A stretch of DNA of 64,000 nt from positions 372,001 to 436,000 of the forward strand of contig NZ_RYZR01000006.1 in assembly GCF_003977615.1 (NCBI RefSeq). Reading direction: 5' to 3'. The notes below the pieces were generated by a model. That model was not told the DNA's origin. It saw only the letters and a program-made list of their open reading frames with translations, and searched no databases. A program made the position numbers and the translations under genes. How positions within the stretch are numbered: the first letter of the stretch is position 1; every line of letters begins with the position of its first letter. Positions 54,361 to 63,360 of this stretch are shown here, piece by piece. This DNA is from Dyella dinghuensis. Lineage in GTDB: Bacteria; Pseudomonadota; Gammaproteobacteria; Xanthomonadales; Rhodanobacteraceae.

Positions 54361-56793
54361 TTAAGGTGCGGGGTTGGGTTTAACCCATGTCTGGAACAAT
54401 TCGTCGATGCGGCGATATTCGTCGTACCACGAATCGGCGTGCTCGAATTCGTGCCGCTCAAGCGGATACAGCGAGATCCAGAAGTTCTTCTTGTGCAGTT
54501 CGACGAAGCGCTGATACAGACGGATGGAATCGCTCGCCATCACGTTGTCGTCGATCAAACCGTGATTGATCAAAAGCGGATCGCGCAAGTTGTCGGCGTA
54601 TTCGATCGGCGAGCTGGTTTTGTACGCGTCGGGATCGAGCTGCGGATCGTTGAGAATATCCGCGGTGTAGCCGTGGTTATACGTCACCCAGTCGGCTGGT
54701 GGACGTTGCGCAGCGCCAGCAGCGAATTCACCGGGCGCGCGCAACAACGCCATCTCGGTCATGAAGCCACCGTAGCTGCCGCCATAGATGCCCACGCGCT
54801 TGGGATCCACGCCGTGGTTCTTCACCAGCCATGCCTTGGCATCGAGCAAGTCTTCCAGTTCTGGATGACCCATCTTGCGATAGATCGCGGTGCGCCAATC
54901 GCGGCCATAACCTTCCGACGCGCGGTAGTCGACATCGATGACGACATACCCTTGTTGCACGAGCAGGTTGTTGAACAGCTGTTCGTGCTGGTAGTACGTG
55001 GTCGCTTCGCTCACATCCTGCAGATAGCCGGCGCCGTGCACGAAGATCACTGCGGGGCGCGAAGACGAAGCATCGGTCTCGTTCGCCGGCCCGTAGTACT
55101 TGCCGTAGATGACACCGGCACCGTGCGATGACGGTACTTCAACGATCTTCGGTGCAATCCACGCGTGTGCGGTGAACTCCGGCTTCATGGTGTTGGTCAG
55201 TTCATGCGGCGCACTGCCTTGTGCGCTTTGCACCGACAGCTGCGGCAACACGTAGGCAGACGAATGCAGTACGGCGAGCTGGCTGTCGTCGGGCGACAAC
55301 ACGAATTGTTCCATGCCGCCGTATTGCGTAACGCGCGTCAGTGCACCGCCATTCGACGGCACGCGATAGACGTCATAGCTGTACGGCGCCGTCTGATTGG
55401 TGCGCACGTAGAACGATTTGCCGTCGGTGGAAAGCTGTGGATGGCTCACTTCGAACTTGCCGGTGGTGAGTGCCTTGGCCGAACCATCCACCGGTTTCAC
55501 GTACAGCTGCGAATAACCCGTCTGTTCACTCAGATACCACAGCGTGCGGCCGTCCTTGAACCAACCGAAATCATTGAAGTTCCAGTTGATCCAGCCGTCG
55601 TCATGCAGACGGTTTTGCGGTACGAACGCATGGCGGTTGAAATCGATGCTGGCGATCCAGCGATCCTTGTTGTCGATGGAGCGAAGTTCTACCGCCACAT
55701 TGCGGCCGTCTTCGCTCCACACGATGCCGCCGCCGGTACCATCGTCCAGGTACATTGTTACCGGACGCACGTCCGGTGCTTTGAGCGCTTTGGCGTCGTC
55801 ATCCTTGCCTGCTTTTTCCAGCGCAGCGACCGTCTCTGCGCGAATGGCTTTCAACGGGTCGTCTTTGATTCCGGGAAGGTTGTCGGTGGCAACGGTGGAT
55901 TGCTTGTGCGCAACAAGATCGAGCAACAGCAACGACTGCGGTGCAGGATCGTTTCGGCCGACATAGGTGCGTGCGTCTTCGTTTTCCGTGTAACCGGATT
56001 CGGTGACGTAGTGGACGACTTCCGGCGCCTTGCCATCGTCGTGATGCGCCGCTTGCGTGACGATCAACAACCAGCGGCCGTCGGGAGAGAGTTCCGTGTC
56101 GAGCGCTTGGTTCTTGTCGCCTAGCCAGAACGGACGCGGCGCACGCGACGCATCGGCCGCATCGAGCGCTGCCTTGTTGGCATTCACGGCATCCTTGTCG
56201 GACTTGTTCTCGCGCAACGCCTTGAAAAGATCGAGCTGCTGCTGGCCCAGTTCATCGGGCTTCTTCGCATCCGGATCGTCCGCGAACTTCAGCACGGCGG
56301 CAGGCGATGTCACGCCACTGGCCATGTCATAGACGAACCAGTTATTGCCTTCGCGATATTGCAGCGCACGTCCGTCGGCCGAAAACTGCGGCGACGATTC
56401 CGGTTGCGGACTACGCGTCACCTGCATACGGCGGCCGGTGGCGAGATCCACGAGAAACACATCGCCATGCAGAATGAACGCGGCGTGCTGATGCGCGCGG
56501 TCGTAGACCGACGGACCTTCCGCCGAGGCCATCGCGGCGGCATCGAGCTTGGTGCTCTGCCCACTCGCCGGGTCCACGCGATACAGACCGTGCACCGGGC
56601 TGCCATCGCGCTTGAGGCTGTAGTAGATGCTGCGGCCGTCCGCGCTCCAGTACGGATCTTCCACTGCATGGCCCACCCAGTCGGGATTGGCCATGATGGT
56701 TTCCAGATCGAGCGACCCCGAGGCGGGCGGCGTGACAGCCGCGGCGGGCAGGACGGTAAGGGCTGCGAGGCCGGCGAGCAGCAGTCGGCGCAT
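54361..56793 (-). CDS. S9 family prolyl oligopeptidase/dipeptidyl peptidase
   Basis: The 810-residue exported enzyme has a signal peptide (MRRLLLAGLAALTVLPAAAV). A long N-terminal beta-propeller follows with repeated WSADGR, WSEDGRNV and LSPDDSQLAV blades, then an alpha/beta hydrolase domain. The nucleophile Ser is in GIYGGSYGGFMTEMAL (about residue 675), the Asp in INHGLIDDNV and the His in LERHEFEH. It should cleave peptides after proline or alanine, probably in the periplasm. The start at 56793 has GGAG six bases upstream; an ATG 18 codons earlier is rejected because it lacks a signal. Confidence 0.93.
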   Translation of the reverse strand: MRRLLLAGLAALTVLPAAAVTPPASGSLDLETIMANPDWVGHAVEDPYWSADGRSIYYSLKRDGSPVHGLYRVDPASGQSTKLDAAAMASAEGPSVYDRAHQHAAFILHGDVFLVDLATGRRMQVTRSPQPESSPQFSADGRALQYREGNNWFVYDMASGVTSPAAVLKFADDPDAKKPDELGQQQLDLFKALRENKSDKDAVNANKAALDAADASRAPRPFWLGDKNQALDTELSPDGRWLLIVTQAAHHDDGKAPEVVHYVTESGYTENEDARTYVGRNDPAPQSLLLLDLVAHKQSTVATDNLPGIKDDPLKAIRAETVAALEKAGKDDDAKALKAPDVRPVTMYLDDGTGGGIVWSEDGRNVAVELRSIDNKDRWIASIDFNRHAFVPQNRLHDDGWINWNFNDFGWFKDGRTLWYLSEQTGYSQLYVKPVDGSAKALTTGKFEVSHPQLSTDGKSFYVRTNQTAPYSYDVYRVPSNGGALTRVTQYGGMEQFVLSPDDSQLAVLHSSAYVLPQLSVQSAQGSAPHELTNTMKPEFTAHAWIAPKIVEVPSSHGAGVIYGKYYGPANETDASSSRPAVIFVHGAGYLQDVSEATTYYQHEQLFNNLLVQQGYVVIDVDYRASEGYGRDWRTAIYRKMGHPELEDLLDAKAWLVKNHGVDPKRVGIYGGSYGGFMTEMALLRAPGEFAAGAAQRPPADWVTYNHGYTADILNDPQLDPDAYKTSSPIEYADNLRDPLLINHGLIDDNVMASDSIRLYQRFVELHKKNFWISLYPLERHEFEHADSWYDEYRRIDELFQTWVKPNPAP

Positions 56794-56981
56794 GGGGTGC
56801 TCCAGAGTCGAAATCACGCAGCATAGCCAAGCGCGCCGGGCTCGCAAGCGCCATCAGTCGTGGTGGCTGCAAGGCGCCGGCTGATACGGCGGTCCTGCCA
56901 ATGCCTTTCTTGCACCGTGGCGGCGAAGTCATCGGCGAACGGCTGCTACGATGCCGTTTCGGTTCCTTGTGTTGATGCCCA

Positions 56982-57647
56982 ATGAGCGTACTTCCCACTG
57001 TCGAGAAAGAAACGGGTGCCCATCCTGCATGGAGCATCATCTGGCTGCATGGCCTGGGCGCCGACGGCAACGACTTCGCCCCGATCGTGCCGGAATTGGT
57101 GTCACCGCAATGGCCGGCCGTGCGTTTCGTGTTTCCACACGCGCCTGTGCAACCGGTGACGATCAACAACGGCATGGCGATGCGTGCCTGGTACGACGTC
57201 TACGGTTTCGATTTGATGGCGCAGCAGGACGAAAAAGGTATCCGCGCATCGATCGGGCATCTGGATGCTTTGATTGCGCGCGAGCATGCGCGTGGCATTC
57301 CGTCCGAACGCATTTTGCTGGCCGGTTTTTCGCAAGGTGGTGCGATTGCGCTGGCCGGTGGTCTGCGTTATCCGCAGAAGCTGGCCGGCATCATCGCGCT
57401 TTCCACGTACCTGCCGCTCGCGCCATCGCTGGCGGCCGAACGCAGTGCGGCGAATGCCGACATTCCCATTTTCTGGGGTCATGGCACGGTCGATCCGGTG
57501 GTGATTCTGCAACGCGGTGCCGATTCGCGTGCCGCACTGGAAGCGCTGGGTTATCGAGTGGCGTGGCATACGTATGTAATGCCGCACTCGGTGAGTCCGC
57601 AGGAGATTGCCGATCTGAAGCAGTGGATCGGCGAGCGGCTGCGCTGA
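56982..57647 (+). CDS. Phospholipase/carboxylesterase family hydrolase
   Basis: The 221-residue cytosolic protein matches the carboxylesterase/acyl-protein thioesterase group. The motifs are SIIWLHGLGADGNDFAPIVPEL, VRFVFPHAPVQPVTINNGMAMRAWYD and the nucleophile GFSQGGAIAL near residue 115. An Asp in GTVDPVV and a His in MPHSVSP follow. It hydrolyses short esters or thioesters; the natural substrate is unknown. The gene is about 30 bases upstream of algZ and may be in the same operon. Confidence 0.92.
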   Translation: MSVLPTVEKETGAHPAWSIIWLHGLGADGNDFAPIVPELVSPQWPAVRFVFPHAPVQPVTINNGMAMRAWYDVYGFDLMAQQDEKGIRASIGHLDALIAREHARGIPSERILLAGFSQGGAIALAGGLRYPQKLAGIIALSTYLPLAPSLAAERSAANADIPIFWGHGTVDPVVILQRGADSRAALEALGYRVAWHTYVMPHSVSPQEIADLKQWIGERLR

Positions 57648-57678
57648 AACCTTAATCGGCAGCGGGCATACTGCGCTC

Positions 57679-58740
57679 ATGCCGCCCTCCACTGCCAAGC
57701 CGTCCGCGTCGTCGCACAGTCCGTTGCCGGACTTCTGTAGCCTGCCGGTGATATCGGCGTTACTGGTGGTCGGCGCGCTGTGCGTAACGCTGGCGTGGCT
57801 CGCACCGGAAAGCACGCGCGGCTGGCGCGGATACAGCGTCGGCATGGTGTTCGTGGAATGGATTGCGATGGTTGTGGGCGTGGCGTTGTGCAAGCTGCGC
57901 CCATGGTTGCTTCGCCTGCCTGGTTTGTTGCCGTATGCCGGCGTGTGGCTGGCGATGGTGGCGATCGTGACGCTCGCCAGCCTGCTCGCGCTGTGGATGG
58001 ATCGCATGCTGAATTGGGAGTTGATCGTCCCCGCATCGATGGCGTTCGTGCGCGATAACGCGGTGATCGCCGCGTTGCTTGGCGCAGCGATGTTGCGTTA
58101 CTTCTACGTGCTGGCCGAATGGCAGGCGCGATTGGCCGCGGTCGCGCACGCGCGCGTGGAAGCCCTGCAGGCTCGCATTCGTCCGCATTTCCTGTTCAAC
58201 AGCATGAATACCGTGGCGGCGCTGGTGCGTGTCGATCCGGTGGCAGCAGAACGCACGGTGGAAAATCTTTCCGAACTGTTTCGCGCCGCGCTCGGTCAAC
58301 AGGACACGCACAGCGATACGCTGGGTGAAGAGTTGCAGCTGGTCGATCGCTATCTCGCCATCGAGCAACTTCGCCTGGGCGAGCGTTTGCGCATTCGACG
58401 CGAATGGGACGATCTGCCGCTCGAAACATCGTGCCCCGTACTGCTGCTGCAACCGCTGGTCGAAAACGCCGTGCGCCACGGCATTCAACCGTTGGTGGAA
58501 GGTGGCGAAGTGATTCTGCGCGGCAAGCGCGATGGCGACATGATGCTGATCGAGATCAACAATCCACTCGCCGATAAGCCCACCACCGGCGGCAGCGGCC
58601 ACGGTTTGAACAATGTGCGCCAGCGTGTCGCGTATCACTATGGCCCGCGCGCGGATGTGACGGCCGGTCCACAAGACGGCCGTTTCATCGTCAGTCTGCG
58701 CCTGCCCGTGGAGGTGCGTCATGCGCGTGCTGATCGTTGA
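57679..58740 (+). CDS. algZ: Sensor histidine kinase AlgZ (FimS), LytS type
   Basis: The 353-residue protein has four membrane helices in its first 145 residues. The His-kinase domain of the LytS class follows, with the phospho-acceptor region IRPHFLFNSMNT (H170), an N-box LLLQPLVENAVRHGI and a glycine box GSGHGLNNVRQR. In Pseudomonas AlgZ partners AlgR in controlling alginate and type IV pili. The gene order algZ-algR-hemC is the same here, and it overlaps algR by 20 bases. The ATG lacks a strong ribosome site. Confidence 0.92.
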   Translation: MPPSTAKPSASSHSPLPDFCSLPVISALLVVGALCVTLAWLAPESTRGWRGYSVGMVFVEWIAMVVGVALCKLRPWLLRLPGLLPYAGVWLAMVAIVTLASLLALWMDRMLNWELIVPASMAFVRDNAVIAALLGAAMLRYFYVLAEWQARLAAVAHARVEALQARIRPHFLFNSMNTVAALVRVDPVAAERTVENLSELFRAALGQQDTHSDTLGEELQLVDRYLAIEQLRLGERLRIRREWDDLPLETSCPVLLLQPLVENAVRHGIQPLVEGGEVILRGKRDGDMMLIEINNPLADKPTTGGSGHGLNNVRQRVAYHYGPRADVTAGPQDGRFIVSLRLPVEVRHARADR

Positions 58741-59425
58741 CGACGAACCGCTGGCCCGCGCGCGACTTGCATCGCTACTGCAGGAATGTGGCGATGTGGA
58801 TGTAGTCGGCAGCGTCGGCGATGGCGAAGCAGCGCTTGCCGTGTTGGCCGAGGTGCATCCGGATTTGCTGTTGCTCGATATCAACATGCCGGGCCTGGAT
58901 GGCAAGGCGCTCGCCGCGCGTCTGGCCAATCGTTCGCGTCCGGTGATCGTGTTCTGCACGGCGTATGAAGCGCATGCCTTGCATGCATTCGATCTCGGCG
59001 CCGTGGACTATTTGTTGAAGCCCGTACGTGTCGAACGTCTTCGCGATGCGCTCAAGCGCGCGCAACAACGTCTGGACTCGCATCAACGCGAACCGACGGG
59101 CTGGTTGCATGCGCGTGTCCACGGTGAGCCCGTGCGTATGGCATTGGACGACGTGATCTGCCTGATCGCGGAAGAGAAATACGTGGTGGCGCATCGCCGG
59201 ACCGATCAGCTGTTGCTGGACGATTCCCTGCGCCAGCTGGAAGAAACCTATCCCGAGCAACTTATTCGCCTGCATCGCAATTGTTTGGTGCCCGCACATC
59301 GGCTGGTGGGTTTGAAGACGATGGACGATGGCCGCGTGCTGGCGCGACTGGCAGGCACCGAATTCAGCCCCGAAGTGAGCCGCCGCAATTTGCCCACGCT
59401 GCGCAAGCTGCTACGCATGGGTTGA
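58721..59425 (+). CDS. algR: Response regulator AlgR (receiver-LytTR)
   Basis: The 234-residue protein has an N-terminal receiver domain, with acidic D7/D8, phosphorylation site D53 in [12 protein letters not shown] and Lys in YLLKPV. A C-terminal LytTR DNA-binding domain follows (about 130-230, with [24 protein letters not shown] and FVRLHRN-like [10 protein letters not shown]). It is phosphorylated by AlgZ and controls promoters for attachment and exopolysaccharide in relatives. The overlap with algZ implies coupled synthesis; hemC follows 43 bases on. Confidence 0.94.
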   Translation: MRVLIVDDEPLARARLASLLQECGDVDVVGSVGDGEAALAVLAEVHPDLLLLDINMPGLDGKALAARLANRSRPVIVFCTAYEAHALHAFDLGAVDYLLKPVRVERLRDALKRAQQRLDSHQREPTGWLHARVHGEPVRMALDDVICLIAEEKYVVAHRRTDQLLLDDSLRQLEETYPEQLIRLHRNCLVPAHRLVGLKTMDDGRVLARLAGTEFSPEVSRRNLPTLRKLLRMG

Positions 59426-59468
59426 CGGGTGCGCGACAATAGCGGCTATCGCTGCCCCCGGAACTGTC

Positions 59469-60386
59469 ATGACCCCCACCACCCTGCGCATCGCCACCCG
59501 CAAGAGCGCGCTGGCGCTGTGGCAAGCCGAACATGTCGCAGGGTTGCTGCGTGCGGCGCATCCCGGCCTGCATGTTGAACTAGTGCCACTGACCACGCGT
59601 GGCGACGAGATTCTCGATCAGCCGCTGGCCACGATCGGCGGCAAGGGTCTGTTCCTGAAGGAACTGGAAGTGGCGATGCTGGAAGGCCGCGCCGACCTGG
59701 CCGTTCACTCGCTGAAAGACGTGCCGTCCGAACTCGAACACGGATTTGCGTTACCTGCGATCCTGCCACGCGCCGATGCGGCCGACGCATTCGTCAGCAA
59801 CGATTACGCGGATCTCGCCGCGTTGCCACAAGGTGCGCGTGTGGGCACGTCATCGCTGCGTCGTCAGGCGCAATTGCGTGCGGTGCGGCCGGATCTCGAA
59901 TTGCTCGACCTGCGCGGCAACGTCGGTACGCGTTTGCAGAAACTCGATGCCGGCCATTACCACGCGATCGTGCTTGCCTGCGCGGGACTGGAACGGCTTG
60001 GACTGCACGATCGCATTCGCAGTCGCCTCGCTGCGCCCGCGTGGTTGCCCGCACCAGGGCAGGCTGCCATCGCCATCGAAGCACGTATCGATCAACCCGA
60101 TGTGCTGGAAGCCTTGGCCGTGCTCGACGATGCCGATACGCGCATTGCCGTGACGGCCGAGCGTGCGATGAATCAGGCACTAGGGGGCAGTTGCACCGTA
60201 CCCGTCGGCGCGTGGTGCACCCTCACCGAACACGGTTTGCACTTGCTCGGCCTGGTTGGCGATGTATCAAGCGGCCGGCTGGTGATTGCGCAAGCAGCGG
60301 GCAACACCGATGACGCGGTGAAGTTGGGCAACGACGTCGCGCAATCGCTGTTTGCACAGGGTGCGGCGGCGTTTCTGACATCCTGA
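59469..60386 (+). CDS. hemC: Hydroxymethylbilane synthase HemC
   Basis: HemC joins four porphobilinogens into hydroxymethylbilane in heme synthesis. The 305-residue protein shows [57 protein letters not shown] and the dipyrromethane-cofactor Cys (residue 242) in [11 protein letters not shown]. Length is normal. The algR-hemC neighbourhood is shared with Pseudomonas and Xanthomonas. A bidirectional terminator follows nine bases after the stop. Confidence 0.97.
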   Translation: MTPTTLRIATRKSALALWQAEHVAGLLRAAHPGLHVELVPLTTRGDEILDQPLATIGGKGLFLKELEVAMLEGRADLAVHSLKDVPSELEHGFALPAILPRADAADAFVSNDYADLAALPQGARVGTSSLRRQAQLRAVRPDLELLDLRGNVGTRLQKLDAGHYHAIVLACAGLERLGLHDRIRSRLAAPAWLPAPGQAAIAIEARIDQPDVLEALAVLDDADTRIAVTAERAMNQALGGSCTVPVGAWCTLTEHGLHLLGLVGDVSSGRLVIAQAAGNTDDAVKLGNDVAQSLFAQGAAAFLTS

Positions 60387-60394
60387 TGCGCCTA

Positions 60395-60430
60395 TAAAAA
60401 AACCCCTCCGTTTGCACGAAGGGGTTTGTG
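60395..60430. terminator. Bidirectional terminator between hemC and the DUF481 gene
   Basis: AAACCCCT pairs with AGGGGTTT around a 12-base partly paired loop. A run of seven A on the left gives a T tract for the minus-strand gene, and TTTGTG follows on the right for hemC. Confidence 0.82.
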
Positions 60431-60455
60431 TTCCGACAAAACGAACGTCGTCGGA

Positions 60456-61268
60456 TCAGAGGCTGTAAGAAAGATTGGTGGTCGCCAGCGTGTCGGTCTT
60501 GCGAATGCCCGGCAGCGCTTCGGTGTTGTGACGCACCTGGAAACCGACCTTGATCGCCAGCTTCTTGGTCATGCTGACGGCGAGGCCTGCGTCGTTCTGC
60601 AGATAGGTGTTCTTGCTGCCCGCTTCCGTGAGGAACGTGTCTTCGAACGCGGTGTTGTCGGTGATGCGGAACTTGTAGTTCACCAGTCCGCGCGCCACGA
60701 CTTCGCTCTGGCGTCCTTCGGTGTACGGCACGGCGACGCCGTTGACTGTCACGGTACCGGTCGCCGGCTGGTATTCGGTGTAACCCGGACCGATTTCGAA
60801 CGAGAGCTGCGTGCGGTCGTTCTTCAGCGCGATGTAGCCGTAGCCAACGGACACGGTGCCTTGCCAGTAGTTGGCGCCGAAGTCGTCATGGTCGTAGCGC
60901 GCTGCGGTCACGATGTAGCTGCGCGGATCGAGCTTGTAGCCGAACGAGGTACCTGCGTCGTAACGGTTCGCGGTGGTCTCGAATTCCTTCACCGTCGCGC
61001 CCTGTTCGTCGACGACGTTCACCTGACCCTTCGAACGCAACGCATCAAAGAAGAAGTTGTTCTTCCACTGATCCGTTTCCTGGTTCAGGTTCAGCTTGAC
61101 GTTCAGGTTCTGGGAGCGCGAGTTGCCGGTGGTGGAGGCAAAACCAATTTCGCCCGAACCAGTCCAGTTGCCCGTGCTTGTCTGGGTGCCGGAGCTGGTG
61201 TCCTGGGCCTGGGCAGCGAACGTGGCCAGGGTGGCAAGCGCCAGACCGGTCATCAGAATCTTTTTCAT
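60456..61268 (-). CDS. DUF481 outer-membrane protein
   Basis: The 270-residue protein has a signal peptide (MKKILMTGLALATLATFAAQA). It then has repeated amphipathic strands with GSGEIGFASTTGNSRSQNLN, FFDALRSKGQVNV, YDAGTSFGYKLDPRSYIV and terminal NLSYSL. This is the DUF481/YdiY pattern, probably a salt-induced outer-membrane barrel. The function is not established. The ATG at 61268 begins the signal peptide, preceded by a GGGGGA-like ribosome site; a start 33 codons upstream is rejected. It is a single gene with a terminator. Confidence 0.88.
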   Translation of the reverse strand: MKKILMTGLALATLATFAAQAQDTSSGTQTSTGNWTGSGEIGFASTTGNSRSQNLNVKLNLNQETDQWKNNFFFDALRSKGQVNVVDEQGATVKEFETTANRYDAGTSFGYKLDPRSYIVTAARYDHDDFGANYWQGTVSVGYGYIALKNDRTQLSFEIGPGYTEYQPATGTVTVNGVAVPYTEGRQSEVVARGLVNYKFRITDNTAFEDTFLTEAGSKNTYLQNDAGLAVSMTKKLAIKVGFQVRHNTEALPGIRKTDTLATTNLSYSL

Positions 61269-61376
61269 CGCTGGGGGAGTCCTATTGTTAAAAAGCTGTT
61301 GAGCGCGCCACTTTAGCGGCAGGGCTTGAATATGCGGTGAATATGAACGGGCGCCGTTCAGGGCCAATGGAGCGCC

Positions 61377-62276
61377 TTAGCGGGCATCGGGGTCGATCAA
61401 GCGCGTGATGGCGACGTCATAGAGCTTCAGCTCGATGGTTTTGCCGGCTACGTACGCCATGGCGGCCAGAAGCGCCAGCCAGCGGCCCCACGGCAGCAAG
61501 GGCACGGCCAGCAAGCTCAGGCAGGGCACCGCACAGATCAATGCGGCCGCGAGGAACCGGCGCCCCTGCAGGTCTTCCGTATGCCGCAAGCGCTCGCCCG
61601 GCGTGGGTTTGCGCAGCGACTGCTGCCAACCCAGTCCATCCGCCAGCCCCAGCAGCAGAGCCAGCATGAGCAGGCCAATCGCCCAGGGCAGCGGCTCGAC
61701 GTCGGCCCCGGTGAGGTTGGCCTGGAAGATGACGCACACCCACAACCACAAGCCGCCGCCATAGCAGGCGGACAGCACGCGGCTAAGCGGAATCTGCATG
61801 GTCACCCCGGCCTGCGCCATGCGGCGTGCGCGATAGCCGTAGGCGCTGCTGATCAGGCAAGCCATACTGCAGAGCACGAGCGCCACACTGATCAGCCGGG
61901 TGGCCCAGAAGCCTTCATTCCCGCGCACCATGCCGGCCAGACCCAGCATGGGGAGATAAGTGGCCAGCGCCAGCAAGGCCTCGCGGGTGGGGCGCAGCGA
62001 GTGACCGACCTGCCACCCGTGCCACTCGGGCATCACGCGCAGCCGCAAGCAGGCCAATAGCAGACCAGCGCTTACGAAAAGACAGCCTAAAGTGAGCGGT
62101 ACCAAGGCTTCGCCGCGGCCGGTGCTGTAGATGCCCAGTGCCAGCGCCAGGCCGAGCAACATCCATAGCCCGTAGCCACAAAGGGCCAGGACCTCCAGAA
62201 GCATGGGCGCCAACCCGACGGGCGGGAGTTCCAGGTCGCCACTCACCGATTGCGATATTTTTGGGGATATATCCAT
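61377..62276 (-). CDS. Membrane protein of unknown function, about eight helices
   Basis: The 299-residue product, starting MDISPKISQSVSGDLELPP, has about eight membrane helices and short loops (RVMPEWHGWQVGHSLRPTREALLALATYLP). The helix plan loosely resembles the DmsC-type anchor of reductases, but no catalytic subunits are nearby, so I leave it unnamed. An in-frame start 98 codons upstream would antisense the WYL gene and is rejected. It is divergent from that gene, with 84 bases between starts. Confidence 0.62.
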   Translation of the reverse strand: MDISPKISQSVSGDLELPPVGLAPMLLEVLALCGYGLWMLLGLALALGIYSTGRGEALVPLTLGCLFVSAGLLLACLRLRVMPEWHGWQVGHSLRPTREALLALATYLPMLGLAGMVRGNEGFWATRLISVALVLCSMACLISSAYGYRARRMAQAGVTMQIPLSRVLSACYGGGLWLWVCVIFQANLTGADVEPLPWAIGLLMLALLLGLADGLGWQQSLRKPTPGERLRHTEDLQGRRFLAAALICAVPCLSLLAVPLLPWGRWLALLAAMAYVAGKTIELKLYDVAITRLIDPDAR

Positions 62277-62360
62277 AAGGACCGGGGAAAGTCCGTACGC
62301 ATGCTTGCGGGCGTCACGTACCATACCCATGCTACACAGAACGGGTTGCTGAACGTCGAC

Positions 62361-63332
62361 ATGGACCGCTACGAGCGCATTCTTACCCTGCACCGTCTGT
62401 TGAAGTCGGCCCATTACCCGGTGCCGCTGCCCAGACTGATGGACGAGCTTGAGTGCTCGCGGGCGACGCTGTATCGCGATATCGCATTTCTGCGCGACGC
62501 GTTGGGCGCGCCGATCGAAAGCGCCGGCGGCGAACACGCTGCATTCCGCTACGAAGCGGCTGAAGGTCAACGCTTCGAATTGCCGGGGCTGTGGCTGACG
62601 TCGGATGAACTCGCCGCATTACTCGCGTTGAACGAATTGATCGGACGCAGCGGGCCCGGTGTCCTGGCCGGCGCACTCGCACCGTTCAAGGCACGCATTG
62701 AAAACCTGCTGTCCGATCGTGCCAGCGGCAAAGCGTTGCCGGTGGAACGCATTCGCGTGATTCCGTGGGGCGAACGCAAACTCGATCAGCAGGCGTTTCG
62801 CATCACCGCCGGTGCGGTGCTCGATCGCAAGCAACTGCGTTTTCTTTATCGCGCACGCACCACGAACAACGAAAGCCGCCGCACGGTGTCGCCGCAACGG
62901 CTCACGCACTATCGCGACAACTGGTATCTCGACGCGTGGGATCACGATCGCGAGGCGTTGCGCAGTTTCGCGGTGGATCGCATTGTCGATCCGCAAACAC
63001 TCGAAGCCGCCTCGACTGATGTACCCGAGCAGGATCTCAACGACGCACTCGCTTCCAGTTACGGCATTTTCGCCGGCAAACCCAAGGCATGGGCCACCAT
63101 TCGTTTCTCTGCGCATGCTGCGCGCTGGGTTGCCGACGAACATTGGCATTCTCAGCAAAAAGGCAGCTGGATGCCGGACGGGCGTTATGAATTGCAGGTG
63201 CCCTATTCCAATTCACGCGAATTATTGATGGATGTGCTCAAGTACGGCCCGGACGCCGAGATTGTTGCGCCGTTGCCGTTGCGTGAAGAGATGAAGATCA
63301 TGCTGCAGCTGGCGCTTGGCGGTTATCAATAA
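62361..63332 (+). CDS. WYL-domain transcriptional regulator (YafY-like)
   Basis: The 323-residue protein has an N-terminal helix-turn-helix (MDRYERILTLHRLLKSAHYPVPLPRLMDELECSRATLYRDIAFLRDALGAPIE). A WYL domain follows (FLYRARTTNNESRRTVSPQRLTHYRDNWYLDAWDH), then a C-terminal extension (WATIRFSAHAARWVADEHW). WYL proteins bind nucleic acid or a nucleotide ligand and often regulate stress or DNA-repair genes. The start MDRYERI is the family start; a longer frame from 62250 reaches into the divergent gene. It may regulate that neighbour. Confidence 0.9.
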   Translation: MDRYERILTLHRLLKSAHYPVPLPRLMDELECSRATLYRDIAFLRDALGAPIESAGGEHAAFRYEAAEGQRFELPGLWLTSDELAALLALNELIGRSGPGVLAGALAPFKARIENLLSDRASGKALPVERIRVIPWGERKLDQQAFRITAGAVLDRKQLRFLYRARTTNNESRRTVSPQRLTHYRDNWYLDAWDHDREALRSFAVDRIVDPQTLEAASTDVPEQDLNDALASSYGIFAGKPKAWATIRFSAHAARWVADEHWHSQQKGSWMPDGRYELQVPYSNSRELLMDVLKYGPDAEIVAPLPLREEMKIMLQLALGGYQ

Positions 63333-63360
63333 ATAAAGCGATCTGCGATTGTGCGTTACG

